Shown one piece after another: positions 33,145-45,065 of a stretch of DNA of 64,000 nucleotides. Below the pieces are notes generated by a model, which saw only the letters and a program-made list of their open reading frames with translations, made no database searches and was not told the DNA's origin. Source of the stretch: Acanthosoma haemorrhoidale (taxonomy: Eukaryota; Arthropoda; Insecta; Hemiptera; Acanthosomatidae); NCBI GenBank assembly GCA_930367205.1, contig OV884009.1, forward strand, positions 100,027,189 through 100,091,188, in the 5' to 3' direction. The position numbers and the translations under genes are program-made. Within the stretch, counting starts at the first letter, position 1. Every line of letters begins with the position of its first letter.

Positions 33145-34152
33145 CTGCGCCTGCGCTAAACTTAACAAATCGTATTCGTGTCGCTCTTCAAACAAACCGT
33201 TTTTTCTACCGTTCAAAGGAAGTGTTTCGGTCGTAGAACTGTTTCAACAGACTATTGGGTGAACTGTTCACGGCGGAGCTATCTACAGGTGAGCGGATTG
33301 TGAAGCTGTGGACTGTATTTGCTCTGTGTATGTTGGTAATTTCATAAAGAAGGCGCCCTTATTGAGAGGCTGTGTACGTCGATCAGCCATGCTAGTGATA
33401 AGGGTGGGTGGCCGCCTAACGCCTCACAACCTAACTGTGGCCTACTACTAGTGGCGTAGTATCTTGTTCAGAATACGTGCGTTCGAGGCTACCTCCAAAA
33501 ACATATTTTTAATTATAAAAAACGCTTTGGACTACTGTACAGACTACTTCGAAGAACATCCATCTCTCAATAGAAAATAAATTATTAATCTACAAAGTTA
33601 TACTTAAGCCAATCTGTACATACGGAATAGAGCTATGGGGGACGGCAAAAAAGTCAAACATCAAGCACATCCAATCCTTTCAATCAAAAGTCAGGAGAAC
33701 AATAGTAAATGGTCCTTATTACGTCAGCATCAAAACCCTTCATAATGATCTTAATATACCCTACATTCTTGAACTCATGCCTTCCAAGTTCATAAAATCC
33801 CATAGTAACCTAATCACCTAGTACAGTCATTGCACTGCACCACTCATCCTTATAATCCTCCTCAGAGACTAAAACAGCAGTGGCCTCGTTACCTGCTATA
33901 AATACGTGACAGTGGGGCGCGGCTGACGGAGGAGTGTGGTGGACTTCCCAGGAATCCGCTTCCTCCTTCGCGTGCGAAGGAGGTGACAACCATGTGGACT
34001 GGGAGGTCTCTGGGCTGTTTGTATATACTGTATGAATGAGCGAGTGAATGAAAATTGTTAATATAGTATGAATGAGATCATTTATCACAATTGCTTATTG
34101 CCCAATGAGGCAGATTGTAATTTTATCATAATAAATTTGTTGTTGAATTAAA
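33145..34152 (+). mobile_element. Jockey deletion derivative: 5' UTR joined to ORF2 C-terminus and 3' UTR
   Basis: 33145-33300 resembles the reverse complement of 19340-19470 (5' leader of the minus-strand Jockey). 33430-33520 resembles the leader just upstream of ORF1. At about 33522 the sequence jumps into ORF2 (CGCTTTGGAC, then ENKLLIYKVILKPI, YGIELWGTAKKSN and NDLNIPYILELMPSKFIK) and continues to the 3' end (AATAAATTTGTTG, then A-rich). ORF1, endonuclease and RT palm are absent. The 3' part is near-complete with one ~90-bp UTR gap at 33917. The 5' leader assignment is by eye and less certain than the 3' part. Confidence 0.65.
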
Positions 34153-34194
34153 AAAAAAAAAGCATCTATTTTTATTTGAATACAGTTTTTGTTT

Positions 34195-34305
34195 TTTTTA
34201 TTGTTGCACTACTAACCTGGCTTATAGTCCCTGGTCAGCGTCACCATTCTGTAAGAATATTCTTTCTTTGCCTAATAATTATTAATACTAGTGGGAGTCA
34301 TTTTT
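34195..34305 (+). mobile_element. SINE tail fragment
   Basis: TTCTTTGCCTAATAATTATT followed by AATACTAGTGGGAG matches the tail of the tRNA-derived SINE at 39098-39215. The tRNA head is not recognisable here. Confidence 0.4.
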
Positions 34306-35323
34306 AGCGTCAAAACTTTTCTGTGTGGAAAGCTAAAATATCCATATGTTTTTGTTATATTTACTCCGGAATTTCACCAATCCCCAGTAACCACTTAAAA
34401 GTTTTGGTTATCATTTATAAATCTTACTGACATTAGTGATTAAAATTATTGAACCTTGTTATTTAATTTATCTTTGATCTGTTATCAATATAAAAAACAC
34501 CCTGACCTGACTTATGGTGTTGTCAGCACATAATAACGTTATGACAGAAAGAAAATTTGTTCTATCATAGGATTATCATGTTGCTATTTTGATTGCCCTA
34601 CACTGAAATCATGTAATTTTTTTTTAATACAACTAATTGATTTGCCAAAGTCAATAGCTTTTATGAATTGAGACAAGGCAACTGTTTTTTATAAATGAGT
34701 TTCTCCATTTTCAGACATATGAGTTCTCGTATATCGGTTTCTGATTCTGCAACAGTGGTTGTGAAAATGATTCAATTGGTCTGGAACATAGTAGTTTGCC
34801 CTGGGCTCTTCTTTCTTAACCCCCTCTTCTTAACTTTTACGTTGTCTTAATTATGTTCAATGAAGGATGGGGGGATTAATTTAGATTGATACCCACAGTT
34901 ATTAAAGAAGCTTTAAGAGCAAACAATGGAAATGCAGGGAGTTTATAGATAGTCATGGATGAATTTGTGGGTTGTAGGGATTTCTTCTTAGGTTAGAGAG
35001 GAGTTCGATTTTCATCAAATTTATTAATGGACAACGTTTCAATACTCCATGAATGTCTGCACCAGGTCAGGCGAGTTGGTTAGACCTCTGGACTGTCTTA
35101 AACTCGCTGAAGAACTCAGACTCGGTTCTTTGATGAAAATCTTAGGTATACCTTTCATTGCCTTAAGGAAAAATCCCAGAAAATTCATACTATCCACAAT
35201 GGAAATAAAATTTAATTTGTTAGGAACATTCCAAAAAAATTCATTCAATTCATAATTAATTTGTAACAGAAAAAATTAAATGGCTATGTCACTGATCCAG
35301 GGATCGACAATCTATGTTTTAAT
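34306..35323. other. AT-rich non-coding DNA
   Basis: No confident feature. Overlapping 68- and 69-codon frames on opposite strands near 35039-35255 are unrecognised. Confidence 0.45.
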
Positions 35324-35423
35324 GTTATACACTAATGGTATACACTAATGTTATACACTAATATTATACACTAATGTTATACACTAATGTTATACACTAA
35401 TGGTATACACTAATGTTATACAC
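35324..35423 (+). repeat. 13-bp minisatellite, 7.7 copies
   Basis: Unit GTTATACACTAAT with GG and AT variants at the first two positions. Confidence 0.95.
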
Positions 35424-35964
35424 TGGCTAATGTGATGGATAACACGAAGAAACGTTTATATTCAATAAGGATGGAAACTTGGACTTATTGTGGTTGGAGA
35501 CCGTGTTGGCTTACGTTCACAGAATCTATCAATGCTTCACCAACTGGAGGTTTGAGACTACTCCCCAACCTCAGCTCGCAGAGCATGAAACTCAGAAATA
35601 AGCCACATCTTGTGATTTGATTACAGTTTTTTTGCGTGATTGTATTTTAATTTTTTTTTTTTAAAAACCTTTCGGAATATTAATATTGAGTGATATATAG
35701 TGATATTCCTTGTGCCATAAAGTACAATATTTGCACTGAAGTTTTCCATAAATCGATAGCAGCCGATCCGACTGCCCCGTTCAGCTTGTGGCCATTAATT
35801 TCGAGGTAAGGGGCCCCCTGGGTGCCTGGCTATACTTCACCCAGCCCCTTGGTGACGCTAACACCGCGATGAGTTCCTACAAGAAGCCTGCAGCTACGGT
35901 TAAAGTCTGTATTCTGTAGGTATTCCCTATACTGCTGCAATTTTTTCAAGAATTTTTTTTAGTT
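35424..35964. other. No feature recognised
   Basis: Contains a GC-richer patch (35755-35920) of unknown nature. Confidence 0.4.
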
Positions 35965-36240
35965 ACAAAATCTTTTTAATAACAATCTACCCTGTTGGGT
36001 AATTATAAATTGACACAAATAATCCAGCCATTATTCTCAGTTCAGAACTCACTCACTAATTCATACGACATATATAACATACAGCTCTGGGACCATCCAA
36101 CTCCACATGTTTGTCATATCCCTCCGACGTGAAAGAGGAAAGTTCTTCTATCCGCCAGATCACAGGATATGAGCTAGTGGAGGTTGACCAAGAGCGCATG
36201 AGCACATACGGTCAGCCCATTGCAAGAACAACTACTGTCA
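35965..36240 (-). mobile_element. Old Jockey 3'-UTR copy
   Basis: The plus strand reads TTTTTAATAACAATCTACCC, then ACAGCTCTGGGACC, CCACATGTTTGTCATA and GGATATGAGCTAGTGGAGG, in the order of the reverse-complemented family 3' UTR but strongly diverged. Confidence 0.6.
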
Positions 36241-36374
36241 TAAATTTGTAGCAGTTGATGAGGCTAATACCGCATTAATCTTACAGAAGGATCATAAGAA
36301 TATGTGAAGTTGTATAATGTTTAAGATTTAACAAAATATTTTTTTAAATGTATAATATTCTTTTTTTTTTATTA

Positions 36375-36414
36375 TAAACTCCTTTATTGTGCTATAATTA
36401 CAATCTACCTTCAA
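36375..36414 (-). mobile_element. Minimal Jockey 3' end (about 40 bp)
   Basis: CTTTATTGTGCTATAATTAC followed by AATCTACCTT is the reverse complement of the family 3' terminus; nothing further upstream is present. Confidence 0.55.
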
Positions 36415-38660
36415 ATGTATTTTAAATGTATAATATTCTAACTAAGGTAATAAACAATTGCTAAAATTAAATTAAAACTCAAGGGATACAAGATTTTATC
36501 CAATGATCCGTTTCCTCAGCAGTTTTCTACATTAGATCAAAACGTATTTTTCATAGCAAACAACTATTTCATACAAAAATTATAAACAAAACTTTATTTT
36601 TGGAAATCTACATGAATGAATTTAACTCTTCAAATTTCAGCTAAATTGGATCATTTTTACAACCACTATCCTCACATACTTACATACAGACTAATTACGA
36701 CTGCCCCTGAATGAAGTGGCTTATTAATTCGGGCATGTCATGACAAAAGCATCAGACAATTGGGAAAGCAAGCCTGAAATCATGAGGTGCATCCAATGCC
36801 GGTAAATGATAGTCAAAGCTCCTGTTCACGTTACACATAGACCACCTTCCTTAATATACTAAATATTCCACAATTACCTTCAAAAGTAGTAAAAAAAATG
36901 TTTATACAAACAAAAGAAAATGTCAATGGAGGAGCAGTTGCCAAAGAGAAACATAGCACTACCTCTCTCTTTAGTTTTCAAAGAAAATTGGTTCTAAAAT
37001 ATTACCACTATAGTTTCATATATCAAAATATTTCTGCACAGCTTCTGCATTTGAAAGCGTTGTATTCGCCCTTTCGTCTCGCTCAAACTGCTAACCAATC
37101 CCGTTTACTAGCTATAAAAATGAAAAAACAAGAAATTAAATCCCATAATAAAACAATGATTTAATAATTAACGGGTTGTGTTTTCTCCGTATGTATGACA
37201 TGCACCTATTTAACAGTAGTTCAAGCAAATTGCTTTCAGCACACAAGTCTCGGCACAGAATCTAAATAATATTTCAAGTAATGATTATTTCTTATGGGGA
37301 AAAAGACAGTAAAGATATTCCGCAACTTAAAGTATAAGATACTTATTCAAAAACTTTTTTTACTTTTAAGTTTTAGTTTAACAAAGAAATGTCTTGTAAA
37401 ATATAATATTAATTTCTTTCACAATAAACTAAGCAATAAAGTAATTAATAAACTAAATAGACCGTATCTCGGCATTATTATTTTACATTTTTTTTTTTAA
37501 ATAGCGTTGAAATATATTTTAAGAAAAGAACTTCTGTTTTCAGTTTACATATTAAAATATTAGTTTTTAAAAATAAAAATCTCTGTATGAACTAGTTTTC
37601 ACTGTGATGAAATTAAAGTTAAGGGAAATGCAATGTCACGTGGGTAAAATTTACTTTTATTTATAAATTTTTTTTTATTATGATTTTTTATTTTAAACGT
37701 CAAACGTTTACATTTTAATCTTTTAAAATACAACTGTTTTTTATATAACTGTCATGGGCCAAAGACCACAGACGTGGGCTGATGAAAAGAAAAGTTTAGA
37801 AGAGGAACGAAAATTTAGTGTTATTTAAAACATCTATTGCACTATATCTTCCCATCTAACACCTCATCATGTTCGTTGTATCATTGAGATTTTATTGAAG
37901 ATATATTCTTCATATCATACTCTATTTTTATCTGAAGCCGATACTAAACTTACCTAGGAGTCGTAGACCATTGCTCAATTAAGGAAATTTCAGAGAAGAC
38001 AAATAGAGTTATTTCGAAGGAGCGTGAAATGGTGAGGAGGAACTGGACTCGGAAAGTACTCGTGGTGGCCAGGCCCTCCAACAAGCCTCGAGTTTTCCAA
38101 CTTGTGCTTCAAGTGGCCGTCGCAAGGATATTTATAGCTTCCCAAACAAACTTTCCCATTTATGATACTGTAGCAGCCATCTTAGCCAAAATGGAATTAC
38201 TCCTTTTAGCCAGCAGATAAGTGTATTGTTCGCCAGGCGGAATGGGAACTTCGAGTTAAAAGTTTTTAACCTAATATACTAGCTGATATGTATGTTATAA
38301 CATAAAATACATGTTGCTAAATGCACAATAGTGCATTAGCATGCCGTGCAGCCTGAAAATCATCTCAAGATTGCGTGTTCAGTGTCACCTATTTAAGATT
38401 AAGAGCTGTGGTGGAGTAAATAAATGACTAATTTTCAGGAGAATAAATTTAATCTTGTTTATGTATTACTGTCGAACGGGTCGACTGTCTACACATGGGC
38501 TGAGAATCGTGAGGATAGTTTCCTGACAAAAATGCAACTTATGAACCCGGCGTAGTTAAATACTATTAAACACTATACGAGAGTTTAATTAATACATTTG
38601 GTAAAATTAAAACGTCATTATTTTATCAACTTAAGTCGGTATACCACTAATGACCTCACA
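36415..38660. other. AT-rich non-coding DNA
   Basis: Several short unrecognised frames (36898-37164, 37294-37500, 38029-38220, all plus). None has a motif I can name. Confidence 0.45.
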
Positions 38661-38667
38661 TAACCAT

Positions 38668-38693
38668 AAACCGGTACATAACTATACCGGTTC
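38668..38693 (+). promoter_or_regulatory. Paired ACCGGT motifs, Grainyhead-like
   Basis: AAACCGGTAC (about 38668-38677) and ATACCGGTTC (38684-38693) form an inverted pair about 100 bp upstream of a TATA box. Grainyhead factors bind AACCGGTT-type sites and control arthropod epidermal and cuticle genes. The link is inference. Confidence 0.3.
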
Positions 38694-38768
38694 GGAAACA
38701 TGCCGACACCAGCTATGAAACCCCAGAAGAGAATCTCCAATTGTTTGTTGAAGCGGCTTAGCGAGGCC

Positions 38769-38799
38769 TATATAAGATGCAGTTTCTCCCGACGTTCAG
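38769..38799 (+). promoter_or_regulatory. Candidate core promoter: TATATAAG plus TCAG initiator
   Basis: TATATAAG at 38769-38776 and TTCAGG with the likely start A at 38798, 29 nt from the box. This is the canonical arthropod TATA-Inr spacing. Confidence 0.45.
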
Positions 38800-38807
38800 G
38801 AATTACT

Positions 38808-38840
38808 ATGGTGAGCGATTGCCTGTGCTTAATGACACAG
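38808..38840 (+). CDS. Candidate first coding exon, 11 codons
   Basis: The first ATG after the predicted start site (38808) opens 11 codons (MVSDCLCLMTQ), ending at an excellent splice donor CAG/GTGAGT (38841). A short 5' UTR, a very short first coding exon and a nearby TATA box are the layout of many arthropod cuticle and secreted-protein genes. The peptide is only mildly hydrophobic, so no signal peptide can be claimed. I found no convincing second exon before the next repeats. It could equally be a TE promoter or a decayed gene copy. Confidence 0.3.
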
Positions 38841-38841
38841 G

Positions 38842-39097
38842 TGAGTCGATAGATGAGCAATCAATCGCTGAATGAATGAGGCATATCGAATGAGTGTTTT
38901 AATTATGTCCATTTGTTTACCGTCCAACATGTGGTATACAAATTAGCAATATAAAGACAGCGATATTCAAATATCTTGCGTTTTGATATAATTTACAAGC
39001 AAACCAGCTCTTTTTAACATTGGATTAATTGCCTCGACTATCATTGCGAGAGTTAGTCAATAACAGTACTTATATATTGGTGGGGTTCTCACTTGTT
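38842..39097. other. Possible first-intron sequence
   Basis: AT-rich, without recognisable features. It separates the candidate first exon from a SINE. Confidence 0.3.
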
Positions 39098-39215
39098 TAG
39101 GACTAGTTCAGTCGATAGAGCTACCGACCAGATATTTCGGCGTTCGAGTCCCGAATTTGCCAATATATTATTTTCTTGAAATATCGCTAATAATTATTAA
39201 TAGCAGTAGGAGCTA
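39098..39215 (+). mobile_element. tRNA-derived SINE copy
   Basis: A tRNA-like head has an A-box region (CTAGTTCAGTCGATAGAGCT) and a B box (GCGTTCGAGTCCC). A tail follows with TATTTTCTTGAAATATCGC and TAATAATTATTAATAGCAG. Cloverleaf pairing is partly lost in the T stem, so it is not a functional tRNA. The tail is shared with 4805-4940 and 51190-51310. Confidence 0.6.
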
Positions 39216-40584
39216 TACCTTAAGAGAAAATGTTAATGGATCATAAATAGTTTATAAATCATAGTAATAAATATTTTATAATTATATTTGTACTATTCTT
39301 GCCAATAAGTGTTACATTGATCTTATTTTTTTTTTTTCAAACAGATCAAGAATTTCATCATACATTCAAACATAGCAACATATGGGGGAGGGGGGGGCAT
39401 TTCATAAGTTATGTTACATTTATATCTTCTTTTTTTGGATTCTTGTTAATAGCAATTTCAGCCTGTTTTCAACAACTCCAATTCTTTTCTTGTTATCAGG
39501 AACATTAGTCTACATCAGTAGACAATATCAAGTATAAATAAAAACGAGAAACTCCTTATTTTTATTGACCATAAAGGTGAATCATCACTGATTAATAGAA
39601 CAGTACTACTGCGGCCGAATTGAAATTCTGTCGAAGAACTACTGTGAGGGCAACATAAGGTATGGGAGGATTCGTGAAGAACTACAGGTGGATTCCGTGG
39701 TAAGTGAATTACAGATATGCCAACTGAAGTGGTTTGGTCATGACTGGGTTACCCTAATTGATTTATTGTGATTAGTGATTTAGTCAGGAATGAACAATAA
39801 CATACACCCCTACAAAACGATTGCTAAGCGCCATGTCATTTATTAATTGACGACGAAAACCTAAAAAAAAGTCAGCTAGTATTTAATTATATATAATCTC
39901 TTTGTGTTTAAAAAACCAAATGTAAATACAAATTTAATTATTAACAATAATTTTCAAAATGGGAAAAAACAACTTGACGATAAGACAATTGCTCAAAATT
40001 TAATTACATTGGTTTTGGCGTACCTTTTCCATACAAATTAAAATAATCTCTACTAAAACGTAAATTTAAGAATAACTTTCAAATTAAAAAAAAACAGATT
40101 ATATTTGTTTTTCCAATATTTGTTTATATCGTCTTTATTTACAAGTTCACCTATAGTTAAACCTATACCTTGACACTAATGAAACTGAGAATATAGAATG
40201 TGATTTGACATATTTAAAAAAAAAAAATTTCCGTTCTATCTGATTCTTTTTAGAATGAAAAAAGAATAAAAAACAAGCAAAATTTAATGTGCACGCATAA
40301 AAAAAAAAACAATTTAATATAGAAATCATCTGGGAGCACCCACCGTTTACCGATTCACTAGTACCAAGGAGCAACAGTTTCTTCAGGCTTCCGACCGAAT
40401 GAGAAAAGCTCAAAATGTTGGCCTTACATGGGCCTATGCTCGCGCCCCCAATGAGCCCCGGCTGTGACGTGAACTTGCACCCCTTGCGTGAAGAGGCTAA
40501 CTTCTATTTATTCGTGGTGAAGAACTTAGCACAACAAACCATAATATATTCAAGTTAGCCCAGGCACTAAGCCAGTCTAGGTCA
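39216..40584. other. AT-rich non-coding DNA
   Basis: Homopolymer-rich, with poly-T, poly-A and G tracts (for example GGGGGAGGGGGGG near 39385-39397). No gene recognised; an 88-codon minus frame at 40147-40413 looks like chance. Confidence 0.45.
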
Positions 40585-41400
40585 CCCTGAACCATGCAGA
40601 CACATGAAATAAATCGGATGGAGGAAAGATAAATAGATTTGGAAGTCGTCAGCGTAAACGTGATTGGAACTATGATGAATAGAGTTAGGAAAACCGTTTA
40701 TGTATGAAATAAGAAGTGGTAAATTTCTCGATCTCTGGGCTCTTCAAAGCCCGAAGAAAGAGTAAAGGAAGCATACAGGGATCGATTATGGATGGTAACT
40801 CCTTGCGAATGTTTGAAAAGAAGTGACTGGATCCAGCAGCTAAAGCTACTGCAGAAGATTAATTATTTTCACTTAGCTAGAAGAACTGAGTGGTTTGTGC
40901 TGTCAAACGCTATGGAGAAATCGAGGATAATAAAGACTGTTTTGGTTGACCAATACCGGGATGGATGTTACTAGTGATCTTAGCTAGTCCAGATTACCTG
41001 GAGTAAACGGGACGGTAACCGGATTGGAAAAGATCGAGAAAATTTGACTGGTGAAGGAATTTGGAAATTCAGGATTGGGATAGTCTTTCAAATGGTTTGG
41101 AGAGGTTAGAAAGGATTGATATTGGGCAACAGCCGTTTGGTGAGATTAGGATTTTGTTCCGGAGGGGGGGTTAGGACTAAGGCGTTTTCCTAGAAGTTGG
41201 GAAAACGGAGAGTTTTGAAGGGGAAAATTGTATATACGGAGAAGAACAGGCAGGATGACTGGAAGGAATAGTTTTATTAACTTCACGGGGATTCCGTCAG
41301 GACCAGTAGCGTTAGTGCGTACTCTCAAAGCGGAGGTTTTAATGTCTGTGGGAGAGCCATATTTAAAATAAAAATCATTAACATTAAATGAGGTCTCGTA
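40585..41400 (-). pseudogene. CR1/L2-like LINE reverse-transcriptase N-terminal relic
   Basis: The minus strand carries TNATGPDGIPVKLIKLFLP (the KA.GpDgip block), then near 40900 VFIILDFSIAFDSTNHSVL (the first catalytic Asp block, fS.AFD...H..L), and near 40780 a degraded RGSVLGP-like region before TFTLTTSKSIYLSSIRF in place of the YADD box. At least six stops or shifts. It overlaps the family copy at 31850-32545 around 40640-40770, which supplies the missing C-terminus. A further 81-codon plus frame at 41429-41674 is antisense to the likely upstream region and is not counted. Confidence 0.65.
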
Positions 41401-42669
41401 AGGACTATAAGATGAGGGAGATGGTGAAGTGGTAGAGGAAGTAGAGGCAAAATATGAGTTTACTTCATCAGGTGAACCTGGAAACAGGAAAACCTCTATG
41501 GAGGAAGCACCAGAGGAGACACAGAGGGAGATTTTTCGAAAGAGTTACCATTTTGATTTGGAATCAGAACAATTTATTGCTTACTCAGAACCTGGAATTA
41601 ATGCTTTTTCTTTGTTAAGCAGCTTAAATATCGCAAATAAGAACCTTTTTTTTTCTCGTATCGTATATATATAGAATCTCAACTTAGAAGGCAAATTTTA
41701 TTTCAGGAATCACGTTACTTATCTAGAAAATTAATGGTGTACTTAAAGAAGTACAGTTACAAAAAAAAATTAGTAATTTTTTATATTTTGAAAAATTAAA
41801 CAAGCTTTCCTCTTGATTCATGTCTTAGCAGTTTTTAAAACAGCTTCCTATAGTTCTTGAACCTCATCTGATTGCCATTTCTATTGTTTTCGATTGGGTT
41901 CAAGCTGGAATGTGATAGGATGTGATGAAACTCTCACAATTTACGAGTAGCCTGTCTTCTACTGATAACGGTTTTCTGGTTATAAATGAGTAGCGTTGGT
42001 ATCATCTGGCAGGAGGAGCGTAATGCCTACCAAATCACATTACTCAAAGCAACTTATTACTACATAGCTAAGCACCTGATATTGATATAGATCATGCAGC
42101 TAGAAATATTGACTGCACACAAGAGAAGCCACCCACACACAGCGGGAGAACAAATGGCTGTTGGGTCCAGGGTCGGTTTGCGCCAAGTATCGACCTAATT
42201 GTTCAGACAGCCACTTTGTGTCGGTTGATTACCTTCTCTAATGTCGGTGACGCAAGAAGCAGCCCCTAGGAATAAATTATCAACTATTGACTAGACAGCA
42301 TACCAGTGGCCCTCAATAGCTGTCAGACAAAACCTCCATCGCTCATTCTTTCATCAACTGCTGGATTCATGATGAAATGTTGTTTCAGCTATTTCTAATA
42401 TCTATCCTTCCTTGTCGGTTTGCGCAGATGTCCCAGTTGCTTACAGCCGTCATAACCGAACATCACTGTTTATCGATTTTACTAATTAAAACTATCAAAA
42501 CTTGTTCCTTGGAAGAGTCCAGAAAACTATGAACTTCATCATCTTAAATTCTTCATCTGCGTTTGGACCTAGATACATTGTTAAACTTTGAGTTTCTAAA
42601 TCGTAAATTGCGTAAATGAATTTTGAATTTTGAAAACCCGAAGGGATAGTATCTAGTTTCATTCAAGGA
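41401..42669. other. No gene recognised
   Basis: Mixed-composition DNA, possibly the decayed remainder of the LINE near 41401-41650. Nothing else supported. Confidence 0.4.
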
Positions 42670-43120
42670 AGAGTCCGAAACAAAACGCTTGCTCATTGGC
42701 TGCTTTAGGCTATATACACTTCCAGGGTTTAGCCGACAATTCGTTGAAGCTACGACTCAGCTCTAAACTGGTACTTGCAGATGCGCTAATGTTTCTAAGT
42801 ATTGCCTTATCATTTATGTAACCCTCTACACCTCTATATCCTTAACCTTGCTAGTCCGGTATTGTCAGACCCACATCTTCCTAGTGGGATACTCTGGCTT
42901 CGTCTAGCGCTTCCTAGAAAGGGATCCGTTACAGGTAGGTGACGGTCTCTAGGCCCCTACAAATGTAACTAGTAGCGTCTCCTCCAGTGATCCACTCTGC
43001 CTCTATCCGGTCCACACTCCCCTTTAGGACCAGCCCTTGGATACCGAGTGTGAACTCGTGGTCATGAAATAACCACGTAAACTACCAATAATACCTAGCC
43101 TGTACCTCTTCTCCTGAACA
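42670..43120 (+). repeat. LTR-like repeat, related to 49116-50120
   Basis: Shares in order CTCATTGGCTGCTTT, a TATA-like CTATATACAC, TTTAGCCGAC, ACTGGTACTTGCAG, GACGGTCTCT, CCACGTAAACTACC and CTGTACCTCTTCTCCTGAACA with the copy at 49400-50052. It ends at 43120, where a short spacer precedes a Jockey copy. It lacks the R-like block present at 49495-49700. Confidence 0.55.
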
Positions 43121-43159
43121 TAGGGGGCACACACCTTTCAGATATGGAGTAAGACTCGC

Positions 43160-43915
43160 CATTTCAACAAACGACTGACATGGAACCCACATACGAGGCT
43201 AAAAAGACAAGAACAGAAAGAAGACAAGAAACAGACGCTTTGGACAACTGTACAGACTACTTCAAAGGACATCCCATCATTCAATAGAAAATAAATTACT
43301 AATCTACAAAGTTATACTTAAGCCAATCTGGACATACGGAATAGAGCTATGGGAGACAGCAAAAAAGTCGAACATTAAGCGTATCCAATCCTTTCAATCA
43401 AAAGTCCTGAGAACAATAGTAAATGGCCCTTATTACATCAGCAACAAAACCCTTCATAACGATCTTAATATACCCTACATTCTTGAACTCCTCCCTTCCA
43501 AGTTTATTCCAGTCATTGCTCTGGACCACTCATCCCTATAATCCTCCCCGGAGACTGAAACGGCAGTGGCCTCGTGACCTGCTATAAATGTGTGACAGTG
43601 GGAGTCCACCCAACGGCCAGTTTCTCCAATCATGCCCTGAGCGTCTGTGGCTCTCGTGCTCTTGGTCAGCCTCCACTGGCTCGTATCCGGTGACGCGGCT
43701 GATGGAGGAGCGTGAGGGACTTCCGAAGACTCCGCTTCCTCTTTCGTATGTGAGGGTGACAAACACTTGGATTTGGGAGGCTTCTGGGATGTCTGTAAAT
43801 ATTGTATGAATGAGCGAGTAAATGATGAATTGTAAATATGGTATGAATGAGAGCATTTATCTTAATTACTTATTGCCTGATAAGGCAGATTGTAATTTTA
43901 GCACAATAAAGAAAA
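43160..43915 (+). mobile_element. Jockey LINE, 5'-truncated copy (ORF2 C-terminus and full 3' UTR)
   Basis: Starts at HFNKRLTWNPHTRLKRQ, passes YKVILKPIWTYGIELWE, IKRIQSFQSKVLRTIVNG and NDLNIPYILELLPSKF, and reaches the C-terminus PPRRLKRQWPRDLL with a stop near 43580. The single-copy 3' UTR region at 43615-43765 is the part amplified at 21060-24225. The 3' end is CAGATTGTAATTTTAGCAC then AATAAAGA. It is well preserved relative to other copies, with a small insertion near 43205-43230 and a ~50-bp deletion near 43505. Good reference for the family tail. Confidence 0.8.
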
Positions 43916-44320
43916 AATAAATAATTAAAATCAAGTTACTATTAAATCAGAGAGGTAAACGTGTTATTAATAAATTCGAAATTGTTGAAAATAAAAAATA
44001 AAGATATCAACAATTTAAAATTAGTAAACCTGAGGACAATTAATAGTGAGACAAATACCGATGGAATGGTAAGTTTAAAAATAAAAGTTTTCAATATTGG
44101 GTCATTCCCCCGTCATCGGTCATTCAATACACGAATGTCTTCATTGTGGAGGATAAAGATTTTAATTATGAATTCCTGATTGGGCTGTACAAAATAATTC
44201 AAATTAAACCAAGACGAAAACTTAATAATAACACTCAGTAAAATTTTTAAACATAATAAAGATGTCAAGATTCCTGTAGAAGGTGACAGAAAAAAAAAAT
44301 TCTTCCTGATAAAACTTAGT

Positions 44321-45060
44321 GTGCAAATAAATTTTAATGAACATTCAAATACAAATAACTTTGAAATCTCAGTAAATCACCAAAATTTTAGTCAACAATC
44401 AATAGAAGAATTAATTGATAAGTATAAATCAGTCTTTGCTAGGAACAAATACGATATTGGAACTGTGAAGGATTACAAAGCTCATATTGATCTAATGGTT
44501 GACGAATATTGCTATAAACGTCCATACAGATGCACAATCGAGGATAAAAAGGAAATAGAAGAACAGATAGCAATACTATCAAAGAAAAACTTAATTGAAG
44601 AGTCATTTGGTCCATTTGCAAAATTTTGCACAATCACTTTTACCACCTTACCACTAATTGAGGATCTCATGATAGCAAATTTTTCAACTTAAGATTTAAG
44701 TTTAGCACTCTGGTCAATCTCTTTAAGAATACAAGAAAAAAATAAAACAGCATTCGTTACTAAAGAAGGCCATTATCAATGGACATGCCCACCCTTTGGT
44801 CTGTAAACCATCCCACCGATTTTCCGAAGAATTTTAACTAAAATTATAAGAAAATACAAACTCTCCAGGTTTGCAGTTAACAATAAAGATGATTATTCTT
44901 GTTTTATAAAAAAAACATTTGAGGAACGCTTAATATATTCATCGGAACTATTGGAAGCAATTCTACTTGAATATTACAGGTTAAAATTCTCAAAATGCAT
45001 TTTTGCATAGAACTCACAGAAATATTTAGGTCACATGATTGAAAATAGCTCAGATTTACC
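44321..45060 (+). pseudogene. Gypsy reverse-transcriptase relic
   Basis: QSIEELIDKYKSVFARNKYD, then IGTVKDYKAHIDLMV, KRPYRCTIEDKKEIEEQI and KKNLIEESFGPFAKF form the RT N-terminus (f..n..DIG.....H.I....p..rpYR....k.eie.qi..ll..nlI.eS.SPfA). The block with LC.DYR.LN is deleted. A shifted TAFVTKEGHYQWTCPPFGL, IFRRILTKIIRKY and QKYLGHMIEN follow. The FLDD box is degraded. Open only to 44692. Confidence 0.8.
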
Positions 45061-45065
45061 ATTAA

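Noticed and set aside
36898..37164. 88-codon plus-strand frame as a gene
   Set aside because: No recognisable motif, no splice or promoter context, AT-driven lysine-rich composition.
39098..39165. Functional tRNA gene
   Set aside because: A and B boxes are present, but T-stem pairing is lost and the anticodon loop is too long. It fits a SINE head better.
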